A stretch of 42,894 nucleotides of DNA from an uncultured Spartobacteria bacterium (GCA_903882875.1 CAIRYQ010000050.1:1-42894), one strand, 5' to 3'; positions 1 to 6,824 are shown, numbered from the stretch's first letter. The notes: generated from the letters alone by a model not told the origin. Numbers and translations: made by a program.

Positions 1-15
1 AGGTTCCAGAAAAAC

Positions 16-107
16 AAAGTCCCGGCAGGGACGGAAGGAGCGTTCTGCCGTCCCTGGCGGGACTTTGCTCGTTTTCACCATCTTTTACCCAGCACTGAAG
101 TGCTGGG
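16..107. repeat. REP-like pair of palindromes
   Basis: Two adjacent inverted repeats. The first pairs 16-34 with 48-66 (19 bp, one mismatch, 13-nt loop; arms built on AAAGTCCC and GGGACTTT). The second pairs 88-96 (CCCAGCACT) with 99-107 (AGTGCTGGG) around a 2-nt loop. As I recall, similar 'AGCACTGAAGTGCT' and 'GTCCC...GGGAC' palindromes are scattered between genes in Verrucomicrobia and Planctomycetes as REP-type repeats mobilised by RAYT transposases. No RAYT gene is in the window. The element is intergenic, with no gene to its left visible. Confidence 0.6.
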
Positions 108-244
108 CTATTCTCGAAGCCCTCGCCGAGCCTGTCTGTGTCAAGCAACCGGATAAGCAGGGTAAAAAGGCGGACTTATCCCGTTCGCAACGGAAACCTC
201 TGACGGACTGAGTTGAAGCCTGCCGCCCTCTTTTTGAGTGGCGG

Positions 245-394
245 CTATGGCTTCTTCTTCGCTGGTTTGCTGCGCTTCTTGGCCTTCTGGGGCGGCACCG
301 CGATGGCCGCACGCATGATCGCATCGAATGATGCGCCAGTGACGGCCTTGGGCGCGAAGCGTTCCGCTGTGGGTTTCGGTTTCACGGGTTGCAT
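245..394 (-). CDS. small basic hypothetical protein (49 aa)
   Basis: An ATG at 394 opens a 49-codon frame ending at TAG (247-245). The product starts MQPVKPKPTAERF, has a short amphipathic stretch (SFDAIMRAAIAVPP) and ends in a lysine-rich tail (KKRSKPAKKKP). That layout looks like a genuine short protein, for example an antitoxin-like or nucleic-acid-binding peptide, but I do not recognise the family. The plus-strand reading of the same DNA (213-485) gives a less protein-like sequence. No Shine-Dalgarno sequence is obvious and no partner toxin gene is recognisable nearby. Confidence 0.35.
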   Translation of the reverse strand: MQPVKPKPTAERFAPKAVTGASFDAIMRAAIAVPPQKAKKRSKPAKKKP

Positions 395-481
395 GGTAGC
401 AGATCGCCGGGACGTGGCGAGTGCGGAGTTGCGGCAGCCAATGGTTGACCGCGCCGGATCAATCAGCGTTCACTGCTCGAA

Positions 482-760
482 ATGAAGATTCCGAGCCATC
501 TGAGCGTTTCAGTACGCGTCTGCTATCAGGGAAAAATTCATCGCAAGATTGCCTCTCTCGGAGAGGATGTGAACGGTAGGAGTGCTATCTATCTGTTCGA
601 TCTTCCGCGCGGATATGCCGAGGAACACGACATACAGCAGATCGATTATCTGTTCCGAACCAAGTGCATCGTGCCTGACGTATCTGGTGAATCGCAGTGG
701 GTTGCGCAGGAAATCATGGACTTGGATGCGTTTGCCGGAGATGACAGCGTTATAGAGTGA
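482..760 (+). CDS. hypothetical protein (92 aa)
   Basis: This 92-codon frame starts MKIPSHLSVSVRV and is acidic towards its end. It alternates hydrophobic and charged residues like a folded alpha/beta protein (VCYQGKIHRKIASLGED, AIYLFDLPRGY, WVAQEIMDLDAF). No family is recognised. There is no clear ribosome binding site, and a minus-strand ORF (646-900) overlaps its 3' half, so at most one of the two is likely real over that stretch. This frame is more coherent across its whole length. It lies in the accessory left end of the window. Confidence 0.35.
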   Translation: MKIPSHLSVSVRVCYQGKIHRKIASLGEDVNGRSAIYLFDLPRGYAEEHDIQQIDYLFRTKCIVPDVSGESQWVAQEIMDLDAFAGDDSVIE

Positions 761-900
761 CCGTGGCCTGCCGGATATTTCGCGCGTAGCATCGCCATCG
801 CCTCCGCTTCCGTTTTCGCGCTGATCCAGCCGTAAATCGCGGCTCCTTCGTTCTTCACAAACGAGCGGTATTGATTCGCAGTCGCAATTCGGTCGTTCAT
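646..900 (-). CDS. possible hypothetical protein (84 aa), competing with the plus-strand ORF
   Basis: The first 50 or so residues (MNDRIATANQYRSF, then KTEAEAMAMLRAKYPAG) look protein-like. The C-terminal third, antisense to the ORF at 482-760, is serine-rich and looks like shadow sequence. It may be a truncated or decaying gene. No family is recognised and there is no good ribosome binding site. Confidence 0.2.
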   Translation of the reverse strand: MNDRIATANQYRSFVKNEGAAIYGWISAKTEAEAMAMLRAKYPAGHGHSITLSSPANASKSMISCATHCDSPDTSGTMHLVRNR

Positions 901-1138
901 GCTGCTTGATTCGCTTATGCCATTTAAGGTGTCAAGCGCCGTTTCTTATGCCGAATTGGCATCACAGGACTTTCATTGCCAAGCGGCACACGACACGGCG
1001 CTCTTTCTGGTCAGGATAGGTCATTAGCCAGGGCTGAAAGATTTTCTTCAAATTGTCTTGTCAAATGAGAGGCCGATGAAGCAGGCGACAAATTACTGCC
1101 CTGACAGGCTGTGACAAAATGAGTTTTTCAATTTCCAA

Positions 1139-1218
1139 CACGCACCCAAGTATCCTACGCCATTCGGCGTCGGACCTGTTTACTCGCAGGCTGTCAGACT
1201 TGGGTGCGTGCCTTTTTC
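1139..1218 (+). other. three-way-junction RNA structure with T-run (possible terminator or ncRNA)
   Basis: A perfect 13-bp helix (1139-1151 with 1198-1210) encloses two smaller hairpins: 1157-1161 with 1166-1170 (ACGCC/GGCGT, 4-nt loop) and 1175-1178 with 1187-1190 (CCTG/CAGG). The outer helix is followed by CC and five Ts (1213-1217), as in an intrinsic terminator. It lies upstream of the 37-codon ORF and could terminate or attenuate transcription entering the passenger segment. No known RNA family is recognised. Confidence 0.5.
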
Positions 1219-1256
1219 AACCAGCCGCAAGCCAGCGGCGCAACACAGGAGGCACC

Positions 1257-1370
1257 ATGAGCAACGCTCTCTATCGTCAGAAGACGGATGAGAACGGCGG
1301 CACACCGCCGCCCCAGACCCCGATGCGCAGAACGGGCGCGTGTCGGGAAAGGAACAGCCGTCAGACCTAA
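1257..1370 (+). CDS. small ORF with strong ribosome binding site (37 aa)
   Basis: The ATG at 1257 is preceded by a perfect AGGAGG (1247-1252) with a 4-nt spacer, the best Shine-Dalgarno sequence I noticed in the window. The 37-residue product is basic, rich in Arg, Thr and Pro, begins MSNALYRQK and has no recognised family. Its last codons and stop (TAA 1368-1370) run into a 13-bp inverted repeat at 1355-1403, a leader-peptide-like arrangement. It sits between the three-way-junction structure and the tRNA, so it may be a passenger peptide or a regulatory leader. Translation rests only on the ribosome binding site. Confidence 0.4.
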   Translation: MSNALYRQKTDENGGTPPPQTPMRRTGACRERNSRQT

Positions 1371-1432
1371 TGCAACTTGAAGGGCGCAATGGTCTGACGG
1401 CTGGATAAAAGCCCCGGCGGTGAAAACCGCCG
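1355..1432 (+). other. two stable hairpins between the small ORF and the tRNA
   Basis: A perfect 13-bp inverted repeat (1355-1367 with 1391-1403, 23-nt loop) overlaps the stop of the 37-codon ORF. It is followed by a 7-bp hairpin capped by a GAAA tetraloop (1415-1421 with 1426-1432), 13 nt before the tRNA. No T-run follows either, so they are probably not simple terminators. They could belong to the tRNA precursor leader or to a structured RNA. Confidence 0.45.
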
Positions 1433-1445
1433 AAACCTTTCTAAT

Positions 1446-1529
1446 GCTCGCGTGGCGAAACTGGAAAACGCAACGGTCTTGGGGACCGTCATCTTCACGG
1501 ATTTGCGGGTTCAAATCCCGCCGCGAGCA
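1446..1529 (+). tRNA. class II tRNA with anticodon UGG (isotype mismatch)
   Basis: A complete cloverleaf can be drawn. Acceptor stem GCTCGCG (1446-1452) pairs with CGCGAGC (1522-1528); T8; D arm 1455-1471 with A14 and G18G19; anticodon stem ACGGT/ACCGT (1473-1477, 1485-1489) around a 7-nt loop CTTGGGG with anticodon TGG at 1480-1482. A 15-nt variable region follows (1490-1504) that can form a short ATC/GAT stem, then a T arm GCGGG/CCCGC with loop TTCAAAT. The discriminator is A1529 and CCA is not encoded. Anticodon UGG reads proline codons, but the long variable arm, D arm pattern and A73 resemble tRNA-Leu. It may be a mobile-element or suppressor-like tRNA. It lies 55 bp from the 3' end of the IS1595 transposase gene. 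Confidence 0.75.
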
Positions 1530-1584
1530 TTTCCTTTCTACGCTTGCGCCGTTTTGCGGTCAAGGTGTTTCCGACTGCTGCGGT

Positions 1585-2565
1585 TTATTTCCGCGTCAGT
1601 GGCTTGTACGTGAGCCGCTTTCCACCCGTCTTGCGCAGCCCTTTGACCATGCGTTCGCCGTCTGAAATCTTGCGGTGGTTCCACTTGAAATCCGCCTCTA
1701 CCAAGTATCGGCCAAGATGCTTTTTCGAGACGTGGTGAAACGCCCCTACGATGCTGCGCTTGATGAGAGCGAAGCTGCTTTCGACGGTGTTGGTGGAGAT
1801 CAGGACGCCGTTCTTCCTGAGCGCGTACTGCTTCTTGCTGTGATTCACTGGATGATGCTCGCGCACTTCGTTGAGGCGAGAGTAGAGCCGGGAATCATCG
1901 GTCATCGTGCGGGCATCCTCGGCGGTATGCTCGACGATTGCGGCGCGCAGGTTCGCGCTGTTCACGCGCTCCATCACCATTGACCGCTTCGTGCCGTCCC
2001 GCTCGACGAGCGACACCACGGGCGTCTTGTTGTCCATCGCCTTTGTCATCCGCCCGTCCTTGTATTCGATGCGCGTCTTGCCGCCCACGTAGGTCTCGTC
2101 AATCTCCACGGTGCCGGACAGCTTCGCGATGAACGCTGGATCGGCCATCGCGTGCCGGATTCGGTGCGCCATGAACCACGCGGATTTGTAGCTCCCCTTG
2201 TCGCCCCACAGATGGCGCTTGAGTTGCATCGCGCTGATTCCTTTTTTCGCCCCGCAGATGAGATACCAAGCGATGAGCCACTTGTTCATCGGAATGTGCG
2301 AGTCCTCGAAAATCGTGCCGATGGTGGAGCGGAACTGTTTGCCGCACGCGCCGCACTCCCACAGCCCAGCGCGCACCTTTGCCTCAGCGTTGTGCGTGCG
2401 CTTGCCGAGCCGTGAGGCATCCGCATTCCCGCAATGAACGCACTGCACGCCATCCGGCCACCGGAGCGTTTCAAAGTAAGCCAACGCGGTTGCCTCGTCG
2501 GGAAATCTGCGGGCCAATTCAAGCAGCGTGAACTCGTCTGGCGTGCCGTGATTCGTCGTCTTCAT
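1585..2565 (-). CDS. IS1595-family (ISXO2-like) transposase
   Basis: This DDE-superfamily transposase has 326 aa and appears intact. It has an N-terminal zinc ribbon (Cys42/Cys45 and Cys71/Cys74), then a typical ISXO2-like catalytic domain. The first catalytic Asp is in EIDETYVGG (D156), the second is around TDDS (223-224), and the third motif is TNTVESSFALIKR followed by HHVSKKHLGRYL. Length and motif order match the family, so the element could still be active. The ATG at 2565 is the natural start, and the coding end is convergent with the tRNA. Proteins of this family excise and insert the surrounding IS, usually with 8-bp target duplications. Confidence 0.95.
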   Translation of the reverse strand: MKTTNHGTPDEFTLLELARRFPDEATALAYFETLRWPDGVQCVHCGNADASRLGKRTHNAEAKVRAGLWECGACGKQFRSTIGTIFEDSHIPMNKWLIAWYLICGAKKGISAMQLKRHLWGDKGSYKSAWFMAHRIRHAMADPAFIAKLSGTVEIDETYVGGKTRIEYKDGRMTKAMDNKTPVVSLVERDGTKRSMVMERVNSANLRAAIVEHTAEDARTMTDDSRLYSRLNEVREHHPVNHSKKQYALRKNGVLISTNTVESSFALIKRSIVGAFHHVSKKHLGRYLVEADFKWNHRKISDGERMVKGLRKTGGKRLTYKPLTRK

Positions 2566-2669
2566 GCGCAGAGAATACGCGCTCTGATTCCGTTGTCAAC
2601 GGGATAATTCCGTAAAAAGGCCGTAAAATGGCCTGTTCTTACATTATCCCCTCCATCCGACACCGCATA

Positions 2670-2921
2670 TCCGATCGGAAACGCGGCATACCCGATCGGA
2701 AACGTGGCATACCCGATCGGAAACGTGGCATACCCGATCGGAAACGCGGCATACCCGATCGGAAACGTGGCATACCCGATCGGAAACGTGGCATATCCGA
2801 TCGGAAACGCGGCATATCCGATCGGAAACGCGGCATATCCGATCGGAAACGCGGCATATCCGATCGGAAACGTGGCATACCCGATCGGAAATGCGGCATA
2901 TCCGATCGGAGATGCGGCTGA
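2670..2921. repeat. 12-copy 21-bp tandem repeat with CCGATCGG palindrome
   Basis: Twelve head-to-tail 21-bp units, consensus roughly TCCGATCGGAAACGCGGCATA, vary mainly as C/T at two positions; the last two copies are degenerate. Each unit holds the 8-bp palindrome CCGATCGG. Because 21 is a multiple of 3, all six frames stay open and give spurious repeat ORFs (for example PDRKRGI repeated), which I do not call genes. A 21-bp period is two helical turns, so every palindrome faces the same side of the DNA. The following stretch up to 3220 has no gene or motif I can support. Confidence 0.97.
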
Positions 2922-3220
2922 CCTACGGAGAGACGCGGCAGACTTTTAGTCGGATGCGGCAAAGGAATGGTCTGATGAGCCAAAGGAACGGACGGATTCC
3001 CCTAATCCACCGGCTGCGTGGGTGAAGCTTCCTGCCGCCAGCGGCGACTCATGGTCGGGCCGCGCAATTCCCGGTTTCCCGTTCGTGTGCGATGCTGTCA
3101 CGGCTCCAGGCGCGAATGGAGACTCGTGAAGATTGATTCCTGACCGGGCGGGGAGGGCGGACAAATGCGCGTGGCTTTGTGCGATGAATGCGGTAGTCTT
3201 CGCGCAACCTCCGTTTTCCT

Positions 3221-4471
3221 ATGCGCCGCTTCGTTCTCCCACTGCTCCTGTGTTTCATCGCCTTTGCCGGCATCCGAGTCCGGGCGGCGGAGGCGAAGGA
3301 CGACATCATCGCGGGCTATCTCGAGGATGGGAAACTGCACGAGGGCGTGAAGGCGCTGGAGGCTGCGCTCGCCGGCGATGCGAAGAATGACGCGCTGCGT
3401 TTCCAGCTCGGCCTCGCGCAGTTTTTCTCCGCGCTGGAAAAGCTGGAGCAGGACTGGCACCGGCTCGGGCTGCACCAGTCGGTCTTCGGCGAACTGATTC
3501 CCTTCCTGCGCCTGCCCGTGGCGCCGAATCCGCACCCGGAGCGCGTGACGAACGAATCGGGGCGCAAGGCCATCGCGGATTTTGTCGCGGGGCTGGGCGT
3601 GGCGTCGGAGACGCTCGCGAAGGTCGCGGACAATGCGGAGATGAAAGTCACGCTGCGGCCGGGGCTCGTGCGGCTGGATTTCGATGGTGACGGCAAGGCC
3701 GATGAGGACGAGGTGCTGTGGAAGGTGATGCAGCGGCTCATGCCCGGCGCGCGTTTCAGCGGCGAGGATGCGAAGGGTTTCCTCGTGAGGCTCGATCTCG
3801 GCGACGTGCGCTGGCTGCAGGGCTACTGCCACCTGCTCTCGGCAATCGGCGAGGCGGTGCTCGCGCACGATACGGAGAAGCTCTTCCAGTACACGGCCCC
3901 GGTGTTCTTCGCGGACGCGGACACGCCGTTCGATTTTCTGAAGCGCGGGAAGCGCGGCGACAACCTCATGCGGAGCACGGCGGAGGACATCATGGATGCG
4001 ATCACGTTCATTCACCTGCTGAATTTCCCGGTGAAGGAGCCGCAGCGCATGGCGTCGGCGCTGCATCATCTGGAGGAGGTGACAAAACTGAGCCGGCAGT
4101 CGTGGAAGGCGATCCTCGCGGAGACGGACGACGACCACGAGTGGATCCCGAATCCGAAACAGACGAGCGTCCTCGGCGGCGGAAAGGTCTCCGAGGAGAT
4201 GGTGCAGGGCTGGCTCGCATTCCTCGACGAAGCGGACGCGATCCTCGCTGGGAAGAAGCTGCTGCCGTTCTGGCGCGATGCGGGCGGACGCGGCGTGAAT
4301 CTCCGCCGCGTGTTCACCGAGCCGGCCACGCTGGATTTCATCCTCTGGATTCAGGGCACCGGCGCGGCACCGTATTTGGAGAAGGGCACAGTCACCTCGC
4401 CGGATTTCTGGAAGACGACGGACCGTGTATTCCGCGGGGATTTCCTCGGCTTCGCGCTTTGGTTCAACTGA
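3221..4471 (+). CDS. secreted TPR-like hypothetical protein
   Basis: The 416-aa product has a clear signal peptide (MRRFVLPLLLCFIAFAG, cleavage near RAAEA). It continues with helical, TPR-like sequence (LEDGKLHEGVKALEAALAGDAKNDALRFQLGLAQF). Around residue 155 is an EF-hand-like or dockerin-like calcium loop (DFDGDGKADEDE). The rest is mostly helical with no catalytic motif I recognise. It is probably periplasmic. The ATG at 3221 is chosen because it directly opens the signal peptide; no strong ribosome binding site is seen. It is convergent with the PIG-L gene and is not in an operon. The function is unknown. Confidence 0.85.
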   Translation: MRRFVLPLLLCFIAFAGIRVRAAEAKDDIIAGYLEDGKLHEGVKALEAALAGDAKNDALRFQLGLAQFFSALEKLEQDWHRLGLHQSVFGELIPFLRLPVAPNPHPERVTNESGRKAIADFVAGLGVASETLAKVADNAEMKVTLRPGLVRLDFDGDGKADEDEVLWKVMQRLMPGARFSGEDAKGFLVRLDLGDVRWLQGYCHLLSAIGEAVLAHDTEKLFQYTAPVFFADADTPFDFLKRGKRGDNLMRSTAEDIMDAITFIHLLNFPVKEPQRMASALHHLEEVTKLSRQSWKAILAETDDDHEWIPNPKQTSVLGGGKVSEEMVQGWLAFLDEADAILAGKKLLPFWRDAGGRGVNLRRVFTEPATLDFILWIQGTGAAPYLEKGTVTSPDFWKTTDRVFRGDFLGFALWFN

Positions 4472-4475
4472 GCGG

Positions 4476-4565
4476 CGCGCAGAACGTCCGCGTCCGCCAG
4501 CGTCCGCCAGCGAAATTCGCGGATGCCGCGGATGCCTTCGCTTTTGTCCGCAGCCGTTCTGCGCG
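4476..4565. terminator. long-loop inverted repeat between convergent genes
   Basis: CGCGCAGAACG (4476-4486) pairs with CGTTCTGCGCG (4555-4565), followed by GCTTTT on the plus strand. The 68-nt loop contains two short direct repeats (GCGTCCGCCAG twice, GCGGATGCC twice). It could end transcription of the gene at 3221-4471, although the loop is unusually long. Confidence 0.3.
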
Positions 4566-4570
4566 GCTTT

Positions 4571-5425
4571 TCACCCCCCGATCCTCCTCTGCAATTTCGC
4601 GACCACATCCGCGCGAAAGCGATCAATCGCGCCGGTCACATAGGCGATGATGTCGAGCGAGTCGTCGTGTGCGAGCGGCGTGAGATCCATCGCGAAGGCG
4701 AGCGCGTCGCTGCCGTCCACGCCGTGGCTTTGGAAGAAGGTGGCGTTCGCGCGGCGGCGGCCCATCACGGCAAGGTCGTAGCGTTTGCCGCCGGCGATCT
4801 GGCTGTCGAAGATTCCGTTGAGGGCGGCGGCGAGGCTGTCATTGCCGCTCAGATCGTGGACGATTTTTTCCGCATCACCGAGCCAGTCGAGGTCGCGCCA
4901 CACCTCGCAGCCATGGACGGCCTGCGGGCGTTTGTCGCGCGGCAGATCGCGGATGGCTTGGATGACCGGCACGACGACGGCGATGTGCGTCTCGTGCTTG
5001 TCCGCCGGATTGTGCGTATAGACGACGCGCGGCTGTGCGGCGGCGAGGATCGCGCGCAGGTCTTCGCGAAGGCGCGTGTCCGTTGCGTCTCTCGCGATCT
5101 CGCTGGAGTAATCGAGCTGCACCATCGCGCCGAAGCGCCCGACGATCGCCGCCTGCCGCTGCTCCTCTCGGCGCACAGCCATCATGTCTGCGTCGGTGAA
5201 ATTGGCATACGGCCCCGTGCGCGCGCTGCCGCTGCCATTCGTGCATGTCACGCCGCCGAACCATTCCGTGTCGCTGTGGAAGCACTGGAGGATTCCGTGG
5301 AACGCCATGAATTCGAGATCGTCCTGATGCGCGCCGATGCCGAGGTGAGTAATGTGCGCGAACGCTTCGGCAACCGGCTTGCCGTCGGGAACGAAGATTT
5401 CCGTAGAGGGAAGATGGAACTTCAT
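4571..5425 (-). CDS. PIG-L family deacetylase (LmbE-like)
   Basis: The start at 5425 (MKFHLPSTEIFVPDG) is preferred over the longer open frame, whose first 58 codons are arginine/serine-rich shadow sequence lying inside the upstream gene. The product is 284 aa. The family metal-binding motif is present as GAHQDDLEF (usual form AHPDDE), and YTHNPADKHETH supplies the later histidines. Members hydrolyse N-acetyl groups of GlcNAc-type sugars or related glycoconjugates with zinc. It starts 17 bp after the ROK kinase stop on the same strand, suggesting a two-gene operon for uptake or remodelling of acetylated amino sugars. The exact substrate cannot be read from the sequence. Confidence 0.88.
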   Translation of the reverse strand: MKFHLPSTEIFVPDGKPVAEAFAHITHLGIGAHQDDLEFMAFHGILQCFHSDTEWFGGVTCTNGSGSARTGPYANFTDADMMAVRREEQRQAAIVGRFGAMVQLDYSSEIARDATDTRLREDLRAILAAAQPRVVYTHNPADKHETHIAVVVPVIQAIRDLPRDKRPQAVHGCEVWRDLDWLGDAEKIVHDLSGNDSLAAALNGIFDSQIAGGKRYDLAVMGRRRANATFFQSHGVDGSDALAFAMDLTPLAHDDSLDIIAYVTGAIDRFRADVVAKLQRRIGG

Positions 5426-5441
5426 GTGCGGTGTTCGTCGG

Positions 5442-6824
5442 CTATTTGCGCAGCGCGGGCAAGCTCGCGGCGGCGACGGCCTGCCCGTGGCGCTTGTCCT
5501 TCTCGTCGGGCGTGCGGAGCTTGATGCACTCGGCGAGCGCGGGGAATTCCGCACGAAGCACTTCGCCGGCCTTTTGCAAAATGATCGAGCCGCCTTCACC
5601 GCTCGTCACGCGGCCGAGGATGAGCAGCGTGCCGATGTCGTAAAATTCCGCGTAGTGCGCGACGGCGTAGCCGAAGCAGACGCCGATGGTCTCGTAGATT
5701 TGCCGCGCGCGTGCGTCGCCCGCGCTCATCAGGTGCTGCACCTCGACGAGCTGCTCGGCAAATTTCATCTCTTTCGGAAACGTGAGGCCCGCGAGCGGTG
5801 CGAGGCGCACGACGCCCTGCTGGCAGAAATACTGCACCGCGCAGCCGCGGTCGCCGCTCCATTCGTCCACGGGCGCATCGTTGCGATAGTCCACGGGCGC
5901 GAATGCGAGTTCGTTCAGCCACGGCGTGATTGCGCCGCTCGCAGTCACATAGCCCGCGGCGACGCTCGTGCCCATGCTGATGCCGAGCACGCGATTTTCG
6001 CCGAAGCTCATCGAGGCCGCGAGCGCGGTGACCTCGCCGTCGTTCGCGACCTCGAACGGCACGCCGCCCCACTCGCGCTGGAGGTCGAAAAAGATGCGGC
6101 GGATGTGTTGTTCGAAAGCATCCTGCGGCACGCCGCGGAAGAGCGACGCCGCGCGCACTTCGTTGTTCACATACACGCCCGCCGCGCTGCCGCCGATTGC
6201 GTCCACGTGCGGCAGATGCGCGGCGGCGCGCTTCAGCGTGTCGTTGATGCCGTCGTAGTGATACTGCGGGTCGCTCTGAAAATATGGGTCCCACGCGATC
6301 TCCTCGGAGAAGACGACCTTGCCATCCATCACCGCTGCGCATTTCCGATCCGAGCCGCCGAGGTCGAAGCCGATGCGGCAGCCGTCGAGATGCCGCCCGA
6401 GCGGGATCGCCGTTTCGCGTGACGCGGGCGCGTCGTCGAACGCACAGCTTACGATTTCGAGCGAGCCGTAGATTTTCGGGAAAAACTCCGCGTCAAATTT
6501 TCGCGCGCCATCCTCAGAGTAGATCGCGCGCAGTTCCGCGGCGAGTGCCGGTTCGCCGCCGATGGTCACGCGCGATGCGCCGCGCGACCAGAGCAGGAAT
6601 TTCACGAGCCGCTCGATGTGGCGGAGGTTCAGCGCGGCGTTGGCACCCGCGTGCGGCAGTGTCGTGAAATCAAAGCGCGACACGGTGCCGTCGGGCCGTT
6701 CGAGGGCGATGGCGAGAGGTTCCGAACCGGTGGCGCAGCGGCTGCGGAACTCGCGGTTCCACAGCGCGGGATGGACGACGCCGGAATCGAGCGGCGGGAT
6801 GATTGTGGGGGAGACGCTGAGCAC
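5442..6824 (-). CDS. ROK-family sugar kinase-like protein
   Basis: The 460-aa protein uses a GTG start. A roughly 145-residue N-terminal extension precedes the ROK core, which begins at GFDLGGSDRKCAAVMDGKV (phosphate-1 motif) and continues with IGGSAAGVYVNNEVR and ISMGTSVAAGYV. ROK proteins are ATP-dependent hexose or N-acetylhexosamine kinases or sugar-sensing repressors. No helix-turn-helix is evident at the N-terminus, so a kinase is more likely. The typical ROK CxCGxxGC zinc motif is not seen. The protein is longer than usual ROK kinases (about 300 aa), and the role of the extension is unknown. It is followed after 16 bp by the PIG-L deacetylase gene. Confidence 0.8.
   Translation of the reverse strand: MLSVSPTIIPPLDSGVVHPALWNREFRSRCATGSEPLAIALERPDGTVSRFDFTTLPHAGANAALNLRHIERLVKFLLWSRGASRVTIGGEPALAAELRAIYSEDGARKFDAEFFPKIYGSLEIVSCAFDDAPASRETAIPLGRHLDGCRIGFDLGGSDRKCAAVMDGKVVFSEEIAWDPYFQSDPQYHYDGINDTLKRAAAHLPHVDAIGGSAAGVYVNNEVRAASLFRGVPQDAFEQHIRRIFFDLQREWGGVPFEVANDGEVTALAASMSFGENRVLGISMGTSVAAGYVTASGAITPWLNELAFAPVDYRNDAPVDEWSGDRGCAVQYFCQQGVVRLAPLAGLTFPKEMKFAEQLVEVQHLMSAGDARARQIYETIGVCFGYAVAHYAEFYDIGTLLILGRVTSGEGGSIILQKAGEVLRAEFPALAECIKLRTPDEKDKRHGQAVAAASLPALRK

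Larger units (their letters stand above)
1091..2609. mobile_element. putative IS1595-family element with passenger segment
   Basis: The transposase gene occupies only the right-hand 1 kb. Just upstream of its start, at 2594-2609, the sequence read inward is AATTATCCCGTTGACA. At 1091-1106 there is AATTACTGCCCTGACA, identical at 11 of 16 positions and in inverted orientation. If these are inner parts of the terminal repeats, the element is about 1.5 kb and carries a roughly 450-bp passenger segment with hairpins, a 37-codon ORF and a class II tRNA. IS1595 elements are known to carry passenger genes. The true ends and the expected 8-bp target duplication could not be fixed by eye; AGGCCG occurs outside both ends (1070-1075 and 2618-2623). 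The boundaries are therefore tentative. Confidence 0.4.

Noticed and set aside
213-485. 90-codon plus-strand ORF with a hydrophobic stretch, overlapping the ORF at 482 by 4 bp
   Set aside because: The minus-strand 49-codon frame in the same DNA has a more natural composition; the hydrophobic stretch arises from the antisense of its lysine/alanine codons. Not excluded with certainty.
1067-1077. AGGCCG shared with 2618-2623 as target-site duplication of the IS1595 element
   Set aside because: Only 6 bp match, and their distances to the inner inverted sequences differ at the two ends.
2670-2921. Possible CRISPR array
   Set aside because: The 21-bp units are directly adjacent with no spacers, and no cas genes are present.
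2628-2983. Several ORFs encoding PDRKRGI, YPIGNA or MPRFRSG repeats
   Set aside because: The 21-bp repeat unit is a multiple of three, so every frame stays open. These are by-products of the DNA repeat, with no ribosome binding site.
3098-4138. 346-codon ORF on the minus strand, rich in Arg, His and Leu
   Set aside because: It is antisense to the signal-peptide-bearing gene at 3221-4471, and its composition is typical of the shadow frame of GC-rich genes.
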